Source: JBOGEN01 sp050743265 (GTDB taxonomy: Bacteria > Actinomycetota > Actinomycetes > JBOGEN01). From it: DNA of 5,692 bases. Of the stretch, positions 1 through 5,692 are shown one piece after another. Under the pieces are notes generated by a model. The model saw only the letters and a list, made by a program, of their open reading frames with translations. It was not told where the DNA came from and did no database searches. Within the stretch, counting starts at the first letter, position 1; every line of letters starts with the position of its first letter. Both the position numbers and the translations under genes were made by a program. The stretch covers positions 1 through 5,692 of the forward strand of contig JBOGEN010000115.1 of assembly GCA_050743265.1 (NCBI GenBank), in the 5' to 3' direction.

Positions 1-2078
1 GGCGTCGGCTCGCCCGCGACACGCGCCGGACGCCCGCGCGGCGGCGAGCGGCGGGAGTCCGGGCGCGTGATCACCACGGTGCCGTCGGGGGACTCCGCCA
101 TCGGCGCCAGCCCCAGGCCGCGCAGCCGCTCCAGCAGGACGTCCACCGGGCTGTTCGACGCCAGCACGGTGGGGGCGAGGCGCCTCAGGCCGAGGGAGGC
201 GGCCCGCCGGTCCGCCAGAACCTCGTTGAGCACCGCCTCGTCGTCGGAGCGCAGGTACGCCGACGCGGTGCCCACCCGGAGGTGGCCGTGCCGCCGGGCC
301 ACGTCGTCCACGAGGTACGTGAGCGGCTGGGGGACCGGGGTGGCCGAGTGCTGGTCGAGCAGCCGGTGCAGGTCGTCCGCCGTGCGCCCGGAGTCCAGCG
401 CGCGCCGGATCGACGACTCGGTGAAGCGGTACACGGTCGCCCCGCCGGTGGACTCCACGTCCGCGGCCAGCGCCACCTCACGGGCGAGCCCGGACTCCAG
501 CGGCCCGGGTGCGACCGCGGTCAGGTCCGCCTGCAGCAGGACGTGCGCGACCGGCTCGGGCAGGAGCGCGTCCAGGGTCGGGGCGGCCTCGCGTACGTCG
601 CCGTCGCGCAGGACCCGGGCGTACGAGGCGAGCGCACCGCGTCCGGTCAGGCCGAGCGCCTCTGCCTCGTGCAGCGTCCAGCCGACGAGGCGCTCCCGCA
701 GGGACCCGCCCCGTCGCGGACGCTCCCACCGCAGCCGGTCGGCCACGCTCTCCCCGGACGCCGCGTGCCCCTCGTCCAGGGAGGCGAGCAGGTCGAGCAC
801 GGTGTGGCGGACCGCGGGAGCCAGCCCGCTGTCGAGCCCGGCGCCGAGCGCGTTGAGCGGGCGGTCCTTCTCGTCGCGGCTGCCGACCAGGCCGGGGACC
901 CGGGTCGACCCCAACCACGCCTCGGCCAGGGTCGTCCACCGTTCGGCTACCGAGCGTGCGAGCCACACGTCGTACGCGGGGGAGGGCAGCCACACCTCGT
1001 CCACGTCGCCGCTGGGGGCGAGCAGGCCGGCGGCGTACGCGGTCTCGGCGAGCAGGGCGAGCGTCTCCTCGCTCTGGTCGAGCAGCGTGGCCGTCCGCCG
1101 CAGCTCGCGGATGCCGAGCCCGCCCGCCCGCAGCACCGGGGGACCCTCGACACTCCAGAGCTCCAGCAGGCCCTCGACCGCACGGGTGACCGTGAAAGCG
1201 TTGCCGGCCGCCGTCCTGTCCACGAGGGCCACGTCGCGCGGGACGGTCTCCAGCGGCGGCGAGGACGGCTCGAGGGTGGCGTGCAGGCGCCCACCCCGCA
1301 GGTGGACCGCGACCTCGCGGGGCACCACGACCTCGTCGGGGGCGGTCGCGACGAGCAGCCCGTGCGCGACGAGCCACTCCACCGCGGTGCTCGCGTCGGC
1401 GGCACGGACGTCCGCACGGACGGGGGACACGGTGCGGACGGGCGCCCCCCACGCCAGGTCGTCGAGCAGCCGCCGGGTCGGGTCGTTGGCCCTGGCGACC
1501 AGGTCGGCCATCCGGCTGCGGTCGCCGAGCAGCCCGGCCACCGCGCGGGCGCCGGACGTGGGGTCGCCCGTCGGCGCCAGACCCAGGTCGTCCAGCAGGT
1601 GACGAAGCCGGGTCGGGCTGTACGCGGCGAGCGCTGTCTCGGCCGGCGGGCCCAGCCCGGCGGGGCTGCCCACGATCTCGCGGACGGCGCGGACCAGGCG
1701 CAGCCCCCCGTCCCCTCGTCCGCCGTCGTCGCCGCCTGCCTCGGCGTCGTCCTGTGCGTCGTCCCCCCAGGCGAGGCAGAGGGCGCGCAGTCGGTCGAGG
1801 GCGGGGCGCAGCATCTCGTCCGGGACGTCGAGCAGGTCACGCAGCTCGGCGACGGACGCCCCGTCAGGCAGGTGCACGAGCCCGTCCAGGACCTGGAGCG
1901 CGAACCGGTCCAGCGTCTCCAGAGCGCGGGCGACGGAGGCCCGGGTGCCTGCCCGGGTGGCCAGCACGCCGATGTCCGCGGGGACCGGGGTGACCAGGTC
2001 GGGGCGTGCGGCGAGGAGCGCAGCCAGGTCGTCGTCCGACCAGGTGCGCAGGTCCTCGGCGAGGCTCCGGGCGACCAT
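1..2078 (-). CDS. Helicase-associated protein with XPB/Ssl2-like C-terminal domain (partial, 3' end beyond left edge)
   Basis: Read on the minus strand from the ATG at 2078-2076, the frame stays open for 692 codons to the window edge. The start MVARSLAEDLRTWSDDDLAA and the later stretches YRFTESSIRRALDSG (from about residue 550) and PVPQPLTYLVDDVARRHG (about 581-598) are characteristic of the actinobacterial helicase-associated family with the Helicase_C_3 (PF13625) domain, which I place at about residues 510-650. Residues 40-90 look like a helical, winged-helix-like segment. No Walker A or DEAD box is visible, so it is not itself a helicase. Its job is unproven; relatives (M. tuberculosis Rv0862c) sit beside the XPB helicase gene, suggesting a DNA repair or transcription-coupled role in the cytoplasm. 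Relatives are about 750-800 residues long, so perhaps 60-110 residues are missing. The ATG is favoured because a -10 element sits just upstream and the family N-terminus begins there. The identity is firm, the function is not. Confidence 0.9.
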   Translation of the reverse strand, partial: MVARSLAEDLRTWSDDDLAALLAARPDLVTPVPADIGVLATRAGTRASVARALETLDRFALQVLDGLVHLPDGASVAELRDLLDVPDEMLRPALDRLRALCLAWGDDAQDDAEAGGDDGGRGDGGLRLVRAVREIVGSPAGLGPPAETALAAYSPTRLRHLLDDLGLAPTGDPTSGARAVAGLLGDRSRMADLVARANDPTRRLLDDLAWGAPVRTVSPVRADVRAADASTAVEWLVAHGLLVATAPDEVVVPREVAVHLRGGRLHATLEPSSPPLETVPRDVALVDRTAAGNAFTVTRAVEGLLELWSVEGPPVLRAGGLGIRELRRTATLLDQSEETLALLAETAYAAGLLAPSGDVDEVWLPSPAYDVWLARSVAERWTTLAEAWLGSTRVPGLVGSRDEKDRPLNALGAGLDSGLAPAVRHTVLDLLASLDEGHAASGESVADRLRWERPRRGGSLRERLVGWTLHEAEALGLTGRGALASYARVLRDGDVREAAPTLDALLPEPVAHVLLQADLTAVAPGPLESGLAREVALAADVESTGGATVYRFTESSIRRALDSGRTADDLHRLLDQHSATPVPQPLTYLVDDVARRHGHLRVGTASAYLRSDDEAVLNEVLADRRAASLGLRRLAPTVLASNSPVDVLLERLRGLGLAPMAESPDGTVVITRPDSRRSPPRGRPARVAGEPT

Positions 2079-2085
2079 CCGACCC

Positions 2086-2091
2086 ACGGTA
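2086..2091 (-). promoter_or_regulatory. -10 element, near-leaderless promoter of the helicase-associated gene
   Basis: Read on the minus strand, TACCGT lies 7 nt before the ATG at 2078. It matches the actinobacterial TANNNT -10 pattern and would place the transcription start at or one base before the start codon. There is no Shine-Dalgarno-like purine run before the ATG, which fits leaderless translation. No convincing -35 hexamer is seen 16-18 bp further upstream. Confidence 0.5.
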
Positions 2092-2122
2092 GCCAATCCG
2101 CCCGACCCTTCCGGTCCGACAG

Positions 2123-2135
2123 CCTGCGCGGCAGG
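2123..2135. repeat. Short inverted repeat in the divergent spacer
   Basis: CCTGC-GCG-GCAGG is a perfect 5-bp inverted repeat around a 3-base centre, located between the two divergent genes. It could be a regulator binding site or simply a chance palindrome in GC-rich DNA. Nothing in the sequence identifies a regulator. Confidence 0.3.
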
Positions 2136-2187
2136 ATGCCCCGGTGTCCGCGACGCCCAGCCAGGACGCCGTGTCCGCGACGCCCAG
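2132..2187 (+). repeat. Imperfect tandem duplication just upstream of the acyl-CoA ligase gene
   Basis: The 17-mer GTGTCCGCGACGCCCAG occurs at 2144-2160 and again at 2171-2187, 27 bp apart. The similarity extends leftward: CAGGATGCC precedes copy one with three extra bases, and CAGGACGCC precedes copy two directly. The units are therefore about 29 bp (2132-2160) and 26 bp (2162-2187). Each contains the partly symmetrical core GTCCGCGAC. The second copy runs into the ribosome binding site. It may be a slippage duplication or a pair of operator half-sites. Confidence 0.7.
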
Positions 2188-2192
2188 GGAGG
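2186..2192 (+). promoter_or_regulatory. Ribosome binding site of the acyl-CoA ligase gene
   Basis: AGGGAGG lies 7 nt before the ATG at 2200. It fixes the start at 2200 even though the frame is open further upstream to 1945, a region that overlaps the opposing gene and has no family similarity. Confidence 0.75.
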
Positions 2193-2199
2193 CACGTTC

Positions 2200-3848
2200 A
2201 TGACCACCGCCCAGCCGTCCTACGCCCACGGGACCTCGACGGTCCCGCTGCTCGGCGACACGATCGGGGGCAGCCTCGAGCGGACGGTCGGACGCGTCGG
2301 TGACCGCGAGGCCCTCGTGGACCGCCCCAGCGGCCGGCGCTGGACCTACACCGAGCTCAACGACGCCGTGGACACGGTGGCCCGCGGTCTGCTCCGGCGC
2401 GGCATCGTCAAGGGCGACCGGGTCGGCATCTGGGCGCCGAACTGCGCGGAGTGGGTGCTCGTCCAGTACGCCACGGCGAAGATCGGCGCGATCCTCGTCA
2501 ACGTCAACCCCGCGTACCGGGCGCACGAGCTCGCGTACGCGCTGCGCCAGTCCGGCGTACGGCTGCTCGTCTCGGCCACCCGGCACAAGACAAGCGACTA
2601 CGGGGCGATGGTGGACGAGGTTCGCGCCGAGTGCCCGGCCCTGGAGGACACGATCTTCCTCGGCACCGAGGCATGGGACGCCCTGGTCGCCGACGGCGCC
2701 GGCGTGCCGCAGGAGGACCTCGTCGCGCGCATGGCGACGCTCTCTCCGGACGACCCGATCAACATCCAGTACACGTCAGGGACGACCGGCTACCCCAAGG
2801 GCGCCACGCTCAGCCACCACAACATCCTCAACAACGGCTTCTTCGTCGGCCAGCTCTGCGGCTACACCGAGCAGGACCGCATCTGCGTCCCGGTGCCCCT
2901 GTACCACTGATCGGCATGGTCATGGCGGTGCTGGCCGCCGGCACGTACGGCAGTGCGCTCGTCTTCCCGGCTCCGTCGTTCGAGCCGGAGGCAACGCTGG
3001 CGGCGGTGGCCGAGGAGCGTTGCACCAGCCTGTACGGCGTGCCGACGATGTTCATCGCCGAGCTCGGGCTGGCCGACTTCCCCGCGTACGACCTCTCGTC
3101 GCTGCGCACCGGGATCATGGCCGGCTCGCCCTGCCCCACCGAGGTCATGAAGCGCGTCATCGCCGACATGGGCATGGACGAGGTGACCATCTGCTACGGC
3201 ATGACCGAGACCTCGCCGGTGTCCACGCAGACCCGCAGGGACGACGACCTGGAGCGGCGCGTGTCCAGCGTCGGGGCCGTCCACCCGCACGTCGAGGTCA
3301 AGGTGATCGACCCCGCCACCGGACTCACCCTGCCGCGCGGGGAGCCCGGCGAGCTCTGCACCCGCGGCTACAGCGTGATGCTCGGCTACTGGGAGGAGCC
3401 GGACAAGACCGCCGAGGTGATCGACGCTGCCCGCTGGATGCACACCGGCGACCTCGCGGTCATGGACGACGCGGGCTACGTCAACATCGTCGGGCGCATC
3501 AAGGACATGGTCATCCGCGGCGGCGAGAACGTGTACCCGCGCGAGGTCGAGGAGTTCCTCTTCACCCACCCGAAGGTCATGGACGTGCAGGTCGTCGGCG
3601 TCCCCGACGAGCGGTACGGCGAGGAGCTGTGCGCCTGGGTACGCCTGCGCGAGGGGGAGACGTGCACCGAGGACGAGATCCGTGACCTCTGCAAGGGCCG
3701 GCTCGCCCACTACAAGGTGCCGCGGTACGTCCGCTTCGTGGACGAGTTCCCGGCCACGGTCACCGGCAAGGTCCGGAAGGTCGAGATGCGCGAGGAGTCC
3801 ATCAAGGCCCTCGGCCTCGAGCAGGTCGCGCGGGCCCGTCACGCCTGA
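2200..3848 (+). pseudogene. Acyl-CoA synthetase (AMP-binding, ACSF2/FadD35-like), interrupted by a frameshift
   Basis: With the frame restored this is a 549-residue cytoplasmic enzyme of the ANL superfamily, which activates a fatty acid with ATP to an acyl-adenylate and then forms acyl-CoA. Codons 1-236 (2200-2907) read MTTAQPSYAHG onward and include the P-loop YTSGTTGYPKG at residues 191-201. They end at PLYH followed by TGA (2908-2910). Coding resumes in another frame at 2910 with IGMVMAVLAAG and runs to TGA at 3846-3848. It carries YGMTET (333-338), TGD (416-418), the GRIKD hinge (432-436), GGEN (441-444) and the catalytic Lys in TGKVRK (K524). Relatives such as human ACSF2 read PLYHCLG here, so one base of a Cys codon appears lost. 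An ATG at 2916 could start the second half but has no ribosome binding site. The rest is intact, so the lesion is recent or a sequencing error. The chain-length preference cannot be read from sequence; the nearest known types are medium- to long-chain ligases. Confidence 0.9.
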
Positions 3849-3891
3849 GGGCTGACGCGCGCCAGGCCGGCCCCCCGCCCGGGCCCACCAC

Positions 3892-3904
3892 GCCGGCGCC
3901 CGGC
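3892..3904 (+). terminator. Weak hairpin between the acyl-CoA ligase and HAD-LarE genes
   Basis: GCCGG-CGC-CCGGC forms a 5-bp stem with a 3-base loop, 43 bp after the ligase stop. There is no T-tract, and the whole 85-bp spacer is rich in C and G, so other pairings are possible. It may serve as a terminator for the ligase transcript; the support is slight. Confidence 0.2.
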
Positions 3905-3921
3905 ACCTCGGCGGGTCCGCC

Positions 3922-3927
3922 TACCCT
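3922..3927 (+). promoter_or_regulatory. -10 element of a leaderless promoter for the HAD-LarE gene
   Basis: TACCCT ends exactly 7 nt before the G of the GTG at 3934, so a normal start site would fall on the first base of the start codon. No Shine-Dalgarno sequence precedes the GTG; the bases between are GGTCGG. Leaderless mRNAs with TANNNT at this spacing are common in actinobacteria. No clear -35 box is seen around 3899-3904. This supports independent transcription from the upstream ligase. Confidence 0.6.
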
Positions 3928-3933
3928 GGTCGG

Positions 3934-5367
3934 GTGCGTCCCGTCGTCGGATTCGACCTCGACATGACCCTCGTCGACAGTGCCGAGGGCATCGCGGCCA
4001 CCGTGAGCCGGGTGGCCGCGGAGATGGGCGTGGCCCTCGACCGCGAGGCGTTCCTCGCCTCGATCGGGCTCCCGCTCGAGCAGGTGTGCGCCGAGTTCTT
4101 CCCCGCAGACCTCGCGCAGGCGGCGGTCGAGCGGTACCGCGCCCTCTACCCCCACACCGGCATCCCGGCGACCACAGTGCTGCCCGGCGCGCTCGACGCG
4201 CTCGCGGCAGTCCGCGCGTACGGCGGGCGGGTGCTGGTCGTCAGCGCCAAGATCGGCCAGGCCGCGTACGAGACCGTCCAGGCGGTGGGGCTCGACGCCG
4301 ACGAGGTCATCGGGGACGTGTTCGGCGCCGCGAAGGGGCACGCGCTGGCCGAGCGCGGCGCGCACGCGTACGTGGGCGACCACCCGGGGGACGTGCTGGC
4401 CGCGCAGACGGCCGGCATTGCCAGCGTTGCCGTCGCCACCGGGCCGTCCGGGCCCGAGGCGCTGCGCGAGGCCGGCGCCGACGTCGTGCTGGACGACCTG
4501 ACCGGCTTCCCGTCCCGGCTGGACGAGTTCGTCCTCGATGCACGCCTGGCCTCGCTGGATGCCGGCCTGCGCGAGCTGGGCTCGGTCGTCGTGGCGTTCT
4601 CTGGAGGGGCGGACTCGGCGTTCCTGCTCGCCGCTGCCGTCCGTGCCCTCGGCCCGGAGCGGGTGGCCGCCGCCACCGCCGTCTCGCCGAGCCTGCCCGC
4701 CGCCGAGCTGGACGACGCGGCCGCGTTCGCCCGTGATCTCGGCGTCCGGCACCTCACGCCGAGCACCGACGAGATGAGCCGGGACGGCTACCGCGCCAAC
4801 GAGGGTGACCGCTGCTACTTCTGCAAGGCCGAGCTGCTCGAGGTCGTCGGACCCGTCGCGCACGGGGCTGGGTACGCGTACGTCGCCACCGGCACGAACG
4901 CGGACGACGCGGTGGCCGGGTTCCGTCCGGGCATCCGGGCCGCCACTGAGCGCGGGGCGGTCACGCCGCTGCACGACGCCGGGCTGACCAAGGCGCAGGT
5001 ACGTACCGCGAGCCGACGCTGGGGCCTGCCGACGTGGGACAAGCCGGCCGCTGCGTGCCTGTCCAGCCGCGTGGCGTACGGCATCGAGATCAGCCCGTCC
5101 CGCCTGGCCCGGGTCGAGCGCGCCGAGGCGTCGCTGCGCGCGACCCTGACCCGTGCGGACGTCGCGGTGGACAACCTGCGCGTCCGCGACCTGGGGGACA
5201 CGGCCCGTATCGAGGTGGACGCCCCACTGGTCGAGGTCGTCGCGGCAATGGCCGAGGCTCTCGACGTCGTACGGGCGACCGGGTTCACCGAGGTCGAGGT
5301 CGACCCACGCGGGTTCAGGTCGGGCGCGATGAACGAGATGCTGGCCGATCCTGAGGCGTACCGCTGA
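3934..5367 (+). CDS. larE: HAD phosphatase-like domain fused to LarE-type ATP-dependent sulfur transferase
   Basis: This is one open frame of 477 codons, starting at a GTG. Residues 1-198 form a HAD domain of phosphoglycolate-phosphatase type. Motif I is FDLDMT (D8 nucleophile, D10), with a helical C1 cap at about 17-85. Ser104 in VVSAK is motif II, Lys134 is motif III, and GDHPGD (D149, D153) is motif IV, so it looks catalytically complete. Residues 205-477 match LarE in length and motifs: the PP-loop FSGGADS (222-228), GTNADD (320-325) then FRPG (330-333), KPAAACLSSR (370-379) and GFRSGAMN (460-467). LarE adenylates the pyridinium biscarboxylate nucleotide made by LarB and converts its carboxylates to thiocarboxylates for the nickel-pincer cofactor. 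Cys294, Cys297 and Cys375 follow the CxxC...C arrangement of [4Fe-4S]-binding LarE. No in-frame internal start suggests a separate LarE. The HAD substrate is unknown. No larB, larC or LarA gene is nearby, so a different sulfur acceptor remains possible. Confidence 0.9.
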   Translation: MRPVVGFDLDMTLVDSAEGIAATVSRVAAEMGVALDREAFLASIGLPLEQVCAEFFPADLAQAAVERYRALYPHTGIPATTVLPGALDALAAVRAYGGRVLVVSAKIGQAAYETVQAVGLDADEVIGDVFGAAKGHALAERGAHAYVGDHPGDVLAAQTAGIASVAVATGPSGPEALREAGADVVLDDLTGFPSRLDEFVLDARLASLDAGLRELGSVVVAFSGGADSAFLLAAAVRALGPERVAAATAVSPSLPAAELDDAAAFARDLGVRHLTPSTDEMSRDGYRANEGDRCYFCKAELLEVVGPVAHGAGYAYVATGTNADDAVAGFRPGIRAATERGAVTPLHDAGLTKAQVRTASRRWGLPTWDKPAAACLSSRVAYGIEISPSRLARVERAEASLRATLTRADVAVDNLRVRDLGDTARIEVDAPLVEVVAAMAEALDVVRATGFTEVEVDPRGFRSGAMNEMLADPEAYR

Positions 5368-5388
5368 CGAGACATGACCGTCACGGCG

Positions 5389-5408
5389 GCCAGCCGGCCG
5401 AGGCTGGC
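5389..5408 (+). terminator. Stem-loop after the HAD-LarE gene, likely terminator
   Basis: GCCAGCC (5389-5395) and GGCTGGC (5402-5408) form a perfect 7-bp stem with a 6-base loop, 21 bp after the stop codon at 5365-5367. No T-run follows, as is usual for actinobacterial hairpin terminators. A 10-bp perfect palindrome, ACCGTACGGT, lies a little further on at 5424-5433 and has no assigned role. Confidence 0.45.
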
Positions 5409-5507
5409 AGGGCCCTCACCTGCACCGTACGGTCGCCCATGGCCGGTGGCGTTCTGCGTGGTTCCGTGATGGCCACTGAAGGCTACGGCCGGGCAGGGTG
5501 CGTGTCG

Positions 5508-5513
5508 TAGCCT
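5508..5513 (+). promoter_or_regulatory. Candidate -10 element of the cold-shock gene
   Basis: TAGCCT matches TANNNT and would give a transcript starting near 5520, leaving a leader of about 60 nt before the GTG at 5581. The -35 region is not recognisable. TACGGC at 5484-5489 is a weaker alternative. The call rests on position and base pattern only. Confidence 0.35.
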
Positions 5514-5521
5514 GGGTGGCC

Positions 5522-5535
5522 GCCGCGCCCGCGGC
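5522..5535 (+). repeat. GC hairpin at the start of the csp leader
   Basis: GCCGCG (5522-5527) and CGCGGC (5530-5535) are perfectly complementary with two bases between them; in RNA this would be a 5-bp stem with a 4-base GCCC loop. It lies at the 5' end of the predicted cold-shock leader, where RNA structure affects mRNA stability and translation in some csp genes. A chance pairing in GC-rich DNA is equally possible. Confidence 0.3.
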
Positions 5536-5570
5536 AGAACCGTGCGCCCCGCAGCGCCATCCGAGACGAC

Positions 5571-5574
5571 GAGG
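5571..5574 (+). promoter_or_regulatory. Ribosome binding site of the cold-shock gene
   Basis: GAGG lies 6 nt before the GTG at 5581. It decides for this GTG, which also matches the family N-terminus. Confidence 0.6.
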
Positions 5575-5580
5575 TCGCCC

Positions 5581-5692
5581 GTGCCTACCGGCAAGGTCAA
5601 GTGGTACGACACCGAGAAGGGCTTCGGTTTCCTCTCCAACGACGAGGGGGGTGACGTCTTCGTGCACTCCTCGGTGTTGCCCAGTGGGGTGA
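5581..5692 (+). CDS. Cold-shock domain protein, CspB-like (partial, 3' end beyond right edge)
   Basis: Only the first 37 codons are present. They begin (V/M)PTGKVKWYDTEKGFGFL and contain both RNA-binding motifs of the cold-shock domain: RNP1-like KGFGFL at residues 13-18 and RNP2 DVFVHSS at residues 25-31, plus the aromatic W8/Y9 pair. Proteins of this family are small single-stranded nucleic acid binders (OB fold) that melt mRNA structure in the cytoplasm. The MPTGKVKWYD start and the SSVLPSGV segment resemble mycobacterial CspB rather than the shorter CspA type, so the full protein may carry an extension after the 65-70-residue cold-shock domain; the missing end leaves this open. A leader of about 60 nt with a hairpin precedes it. 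The gene is separated from the LarE fusion by 213 bp and probably has its own promoter. Confidence 0.93.
   Translation, partial: MPTGKVKWYDTEKGFGFLSNDEGGDVFVHSSVLPSGV

Noticed and set aside
67..1602. A 511-codon plus-strand open frame, and overlapping frames at 282-2303 and 947-1840
   Set aside because: They are antisense or off-frame shadows of the helicase-associated gene. Their translations are low-complexity Arg/Ser/Pro/Gly-rich text without family motifs, whereas the minus-strand frame from 2078 gives a recognisable protein.
1945..2199. An upstream start for the ligase at 1945
   Set aside because: The 85 extra codons overlap the opposing gene and the tandem repeat and have no family similarity. 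A strong AGGGAGG supports the start at 2200.
2908..2910. The TGA in the ligase as a selenocysteine codon, since relatives have Cys at this exact place
   Set aside because: Reading through in the same frame gives SAWSWRC, which does not match the family. The matching sequence continues only in the -1 frame, so the lesion is a frameshift.
2896..2912. Programmed ribosomal frameshifting in the ligase
   Set aside because: A -1 shift is needed but there is no X XXY YYZ slippery heptamer. An RF2-style +1 shift would enter the wrong frame.
592..4890. Frequent CGTACG-type palindromes across the window as a possible repeated site
   Set aside because: Most fall on in-frame Tyr TAC codons next to GC-ending codons such as GCG, so ordinary codon use explains them.
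3802..4974. Long minus-strand frames opposite the ligase and HAD-LarE genes (for example 3802-4974 and 2862-3842)
   Set aside because: They are antisense shadows produced by high GC and the strong third-position bias. No domain motifs or ribosome binding sites support them.
5416..5667. Minus-strand frames in the csp spacer (5416-5667, 4815-5639)
   Set aside because: They overlap the csp start antisense, show no recognisable motif, and their composition looks non-coding.

Overview
This is a high-GC window (G/C at most third codon positions, about 70% or more overall) typical of Actinomycetota. The gene types fit a Micrococcales-like actinobacterium, possibly near Cellulomonas; that placement rests on protein flavour and base composition, not on a search. 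No rRNA, tRNA, CRISPR array, insertion sequence or phage gene is visible.

Layout. Positions 1-2078 are one long minus-strand gene cut by the left edge. It encodes the actinobacterial helicase-associated protein with the XPB/Ssl2-like C-terminal domain, which in relatives such as Mycobacterium tuberculosis (Rv0862c) lies beside the XPB helicase gene. A 121-bp divergent spacer (2079-2199) holds the gene's own leaderless-type promoter, a small inverted repeat and an imperfect tandem duplication that ends at the ribosome binding site of the next gene. Positions 2200-3848 encode on the plus strand a medium/long-chain acyl-CoA ligase of the ACSF2/FadD35 type. All its adenylation motifs are present, but the frame is broken by a one-base deletion at about 2908-2910. 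Positions 3934-5367 encode a single 477-residue protein that joins an N-terminal HAD phosphatase-like domain to a complete C-terminal LarE (PP-loop sulfur transferase of nickel-pincer nucleotide biosynthesis). It has its own -10 element exactly placed for leaderless transcription from a GTG start. A hairpin follows, then the promoter/leader region and first 37 codons of a cold-shock protein (5581 to the right edge), which resembles mycobacterial CspB.

How the genes relate. The three plus-strand genes do not look like one tight operon: the gaps are 85 and 213 bp, and the HAD-LarE gene and the csp gene each have a candidate promoter. The helicase-associated protein and the cold-shock protein are housekeeping genes. 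The acyl-CoA ligase (fatty acid activation) and the HAD-LarE fusion (cofactor sulfur chemistry) sit between them with no obvious shared pathway. The most unusual object is the HAD-LarE fusion. Its LarE half carries the three-cysteine pattern of iron-sulfur-type LarE enzymes rather than the single sacrificial cysteine of the Lactobacillus plantarum enzyme. larB, larC and a LarA-type racemase are not in the window.
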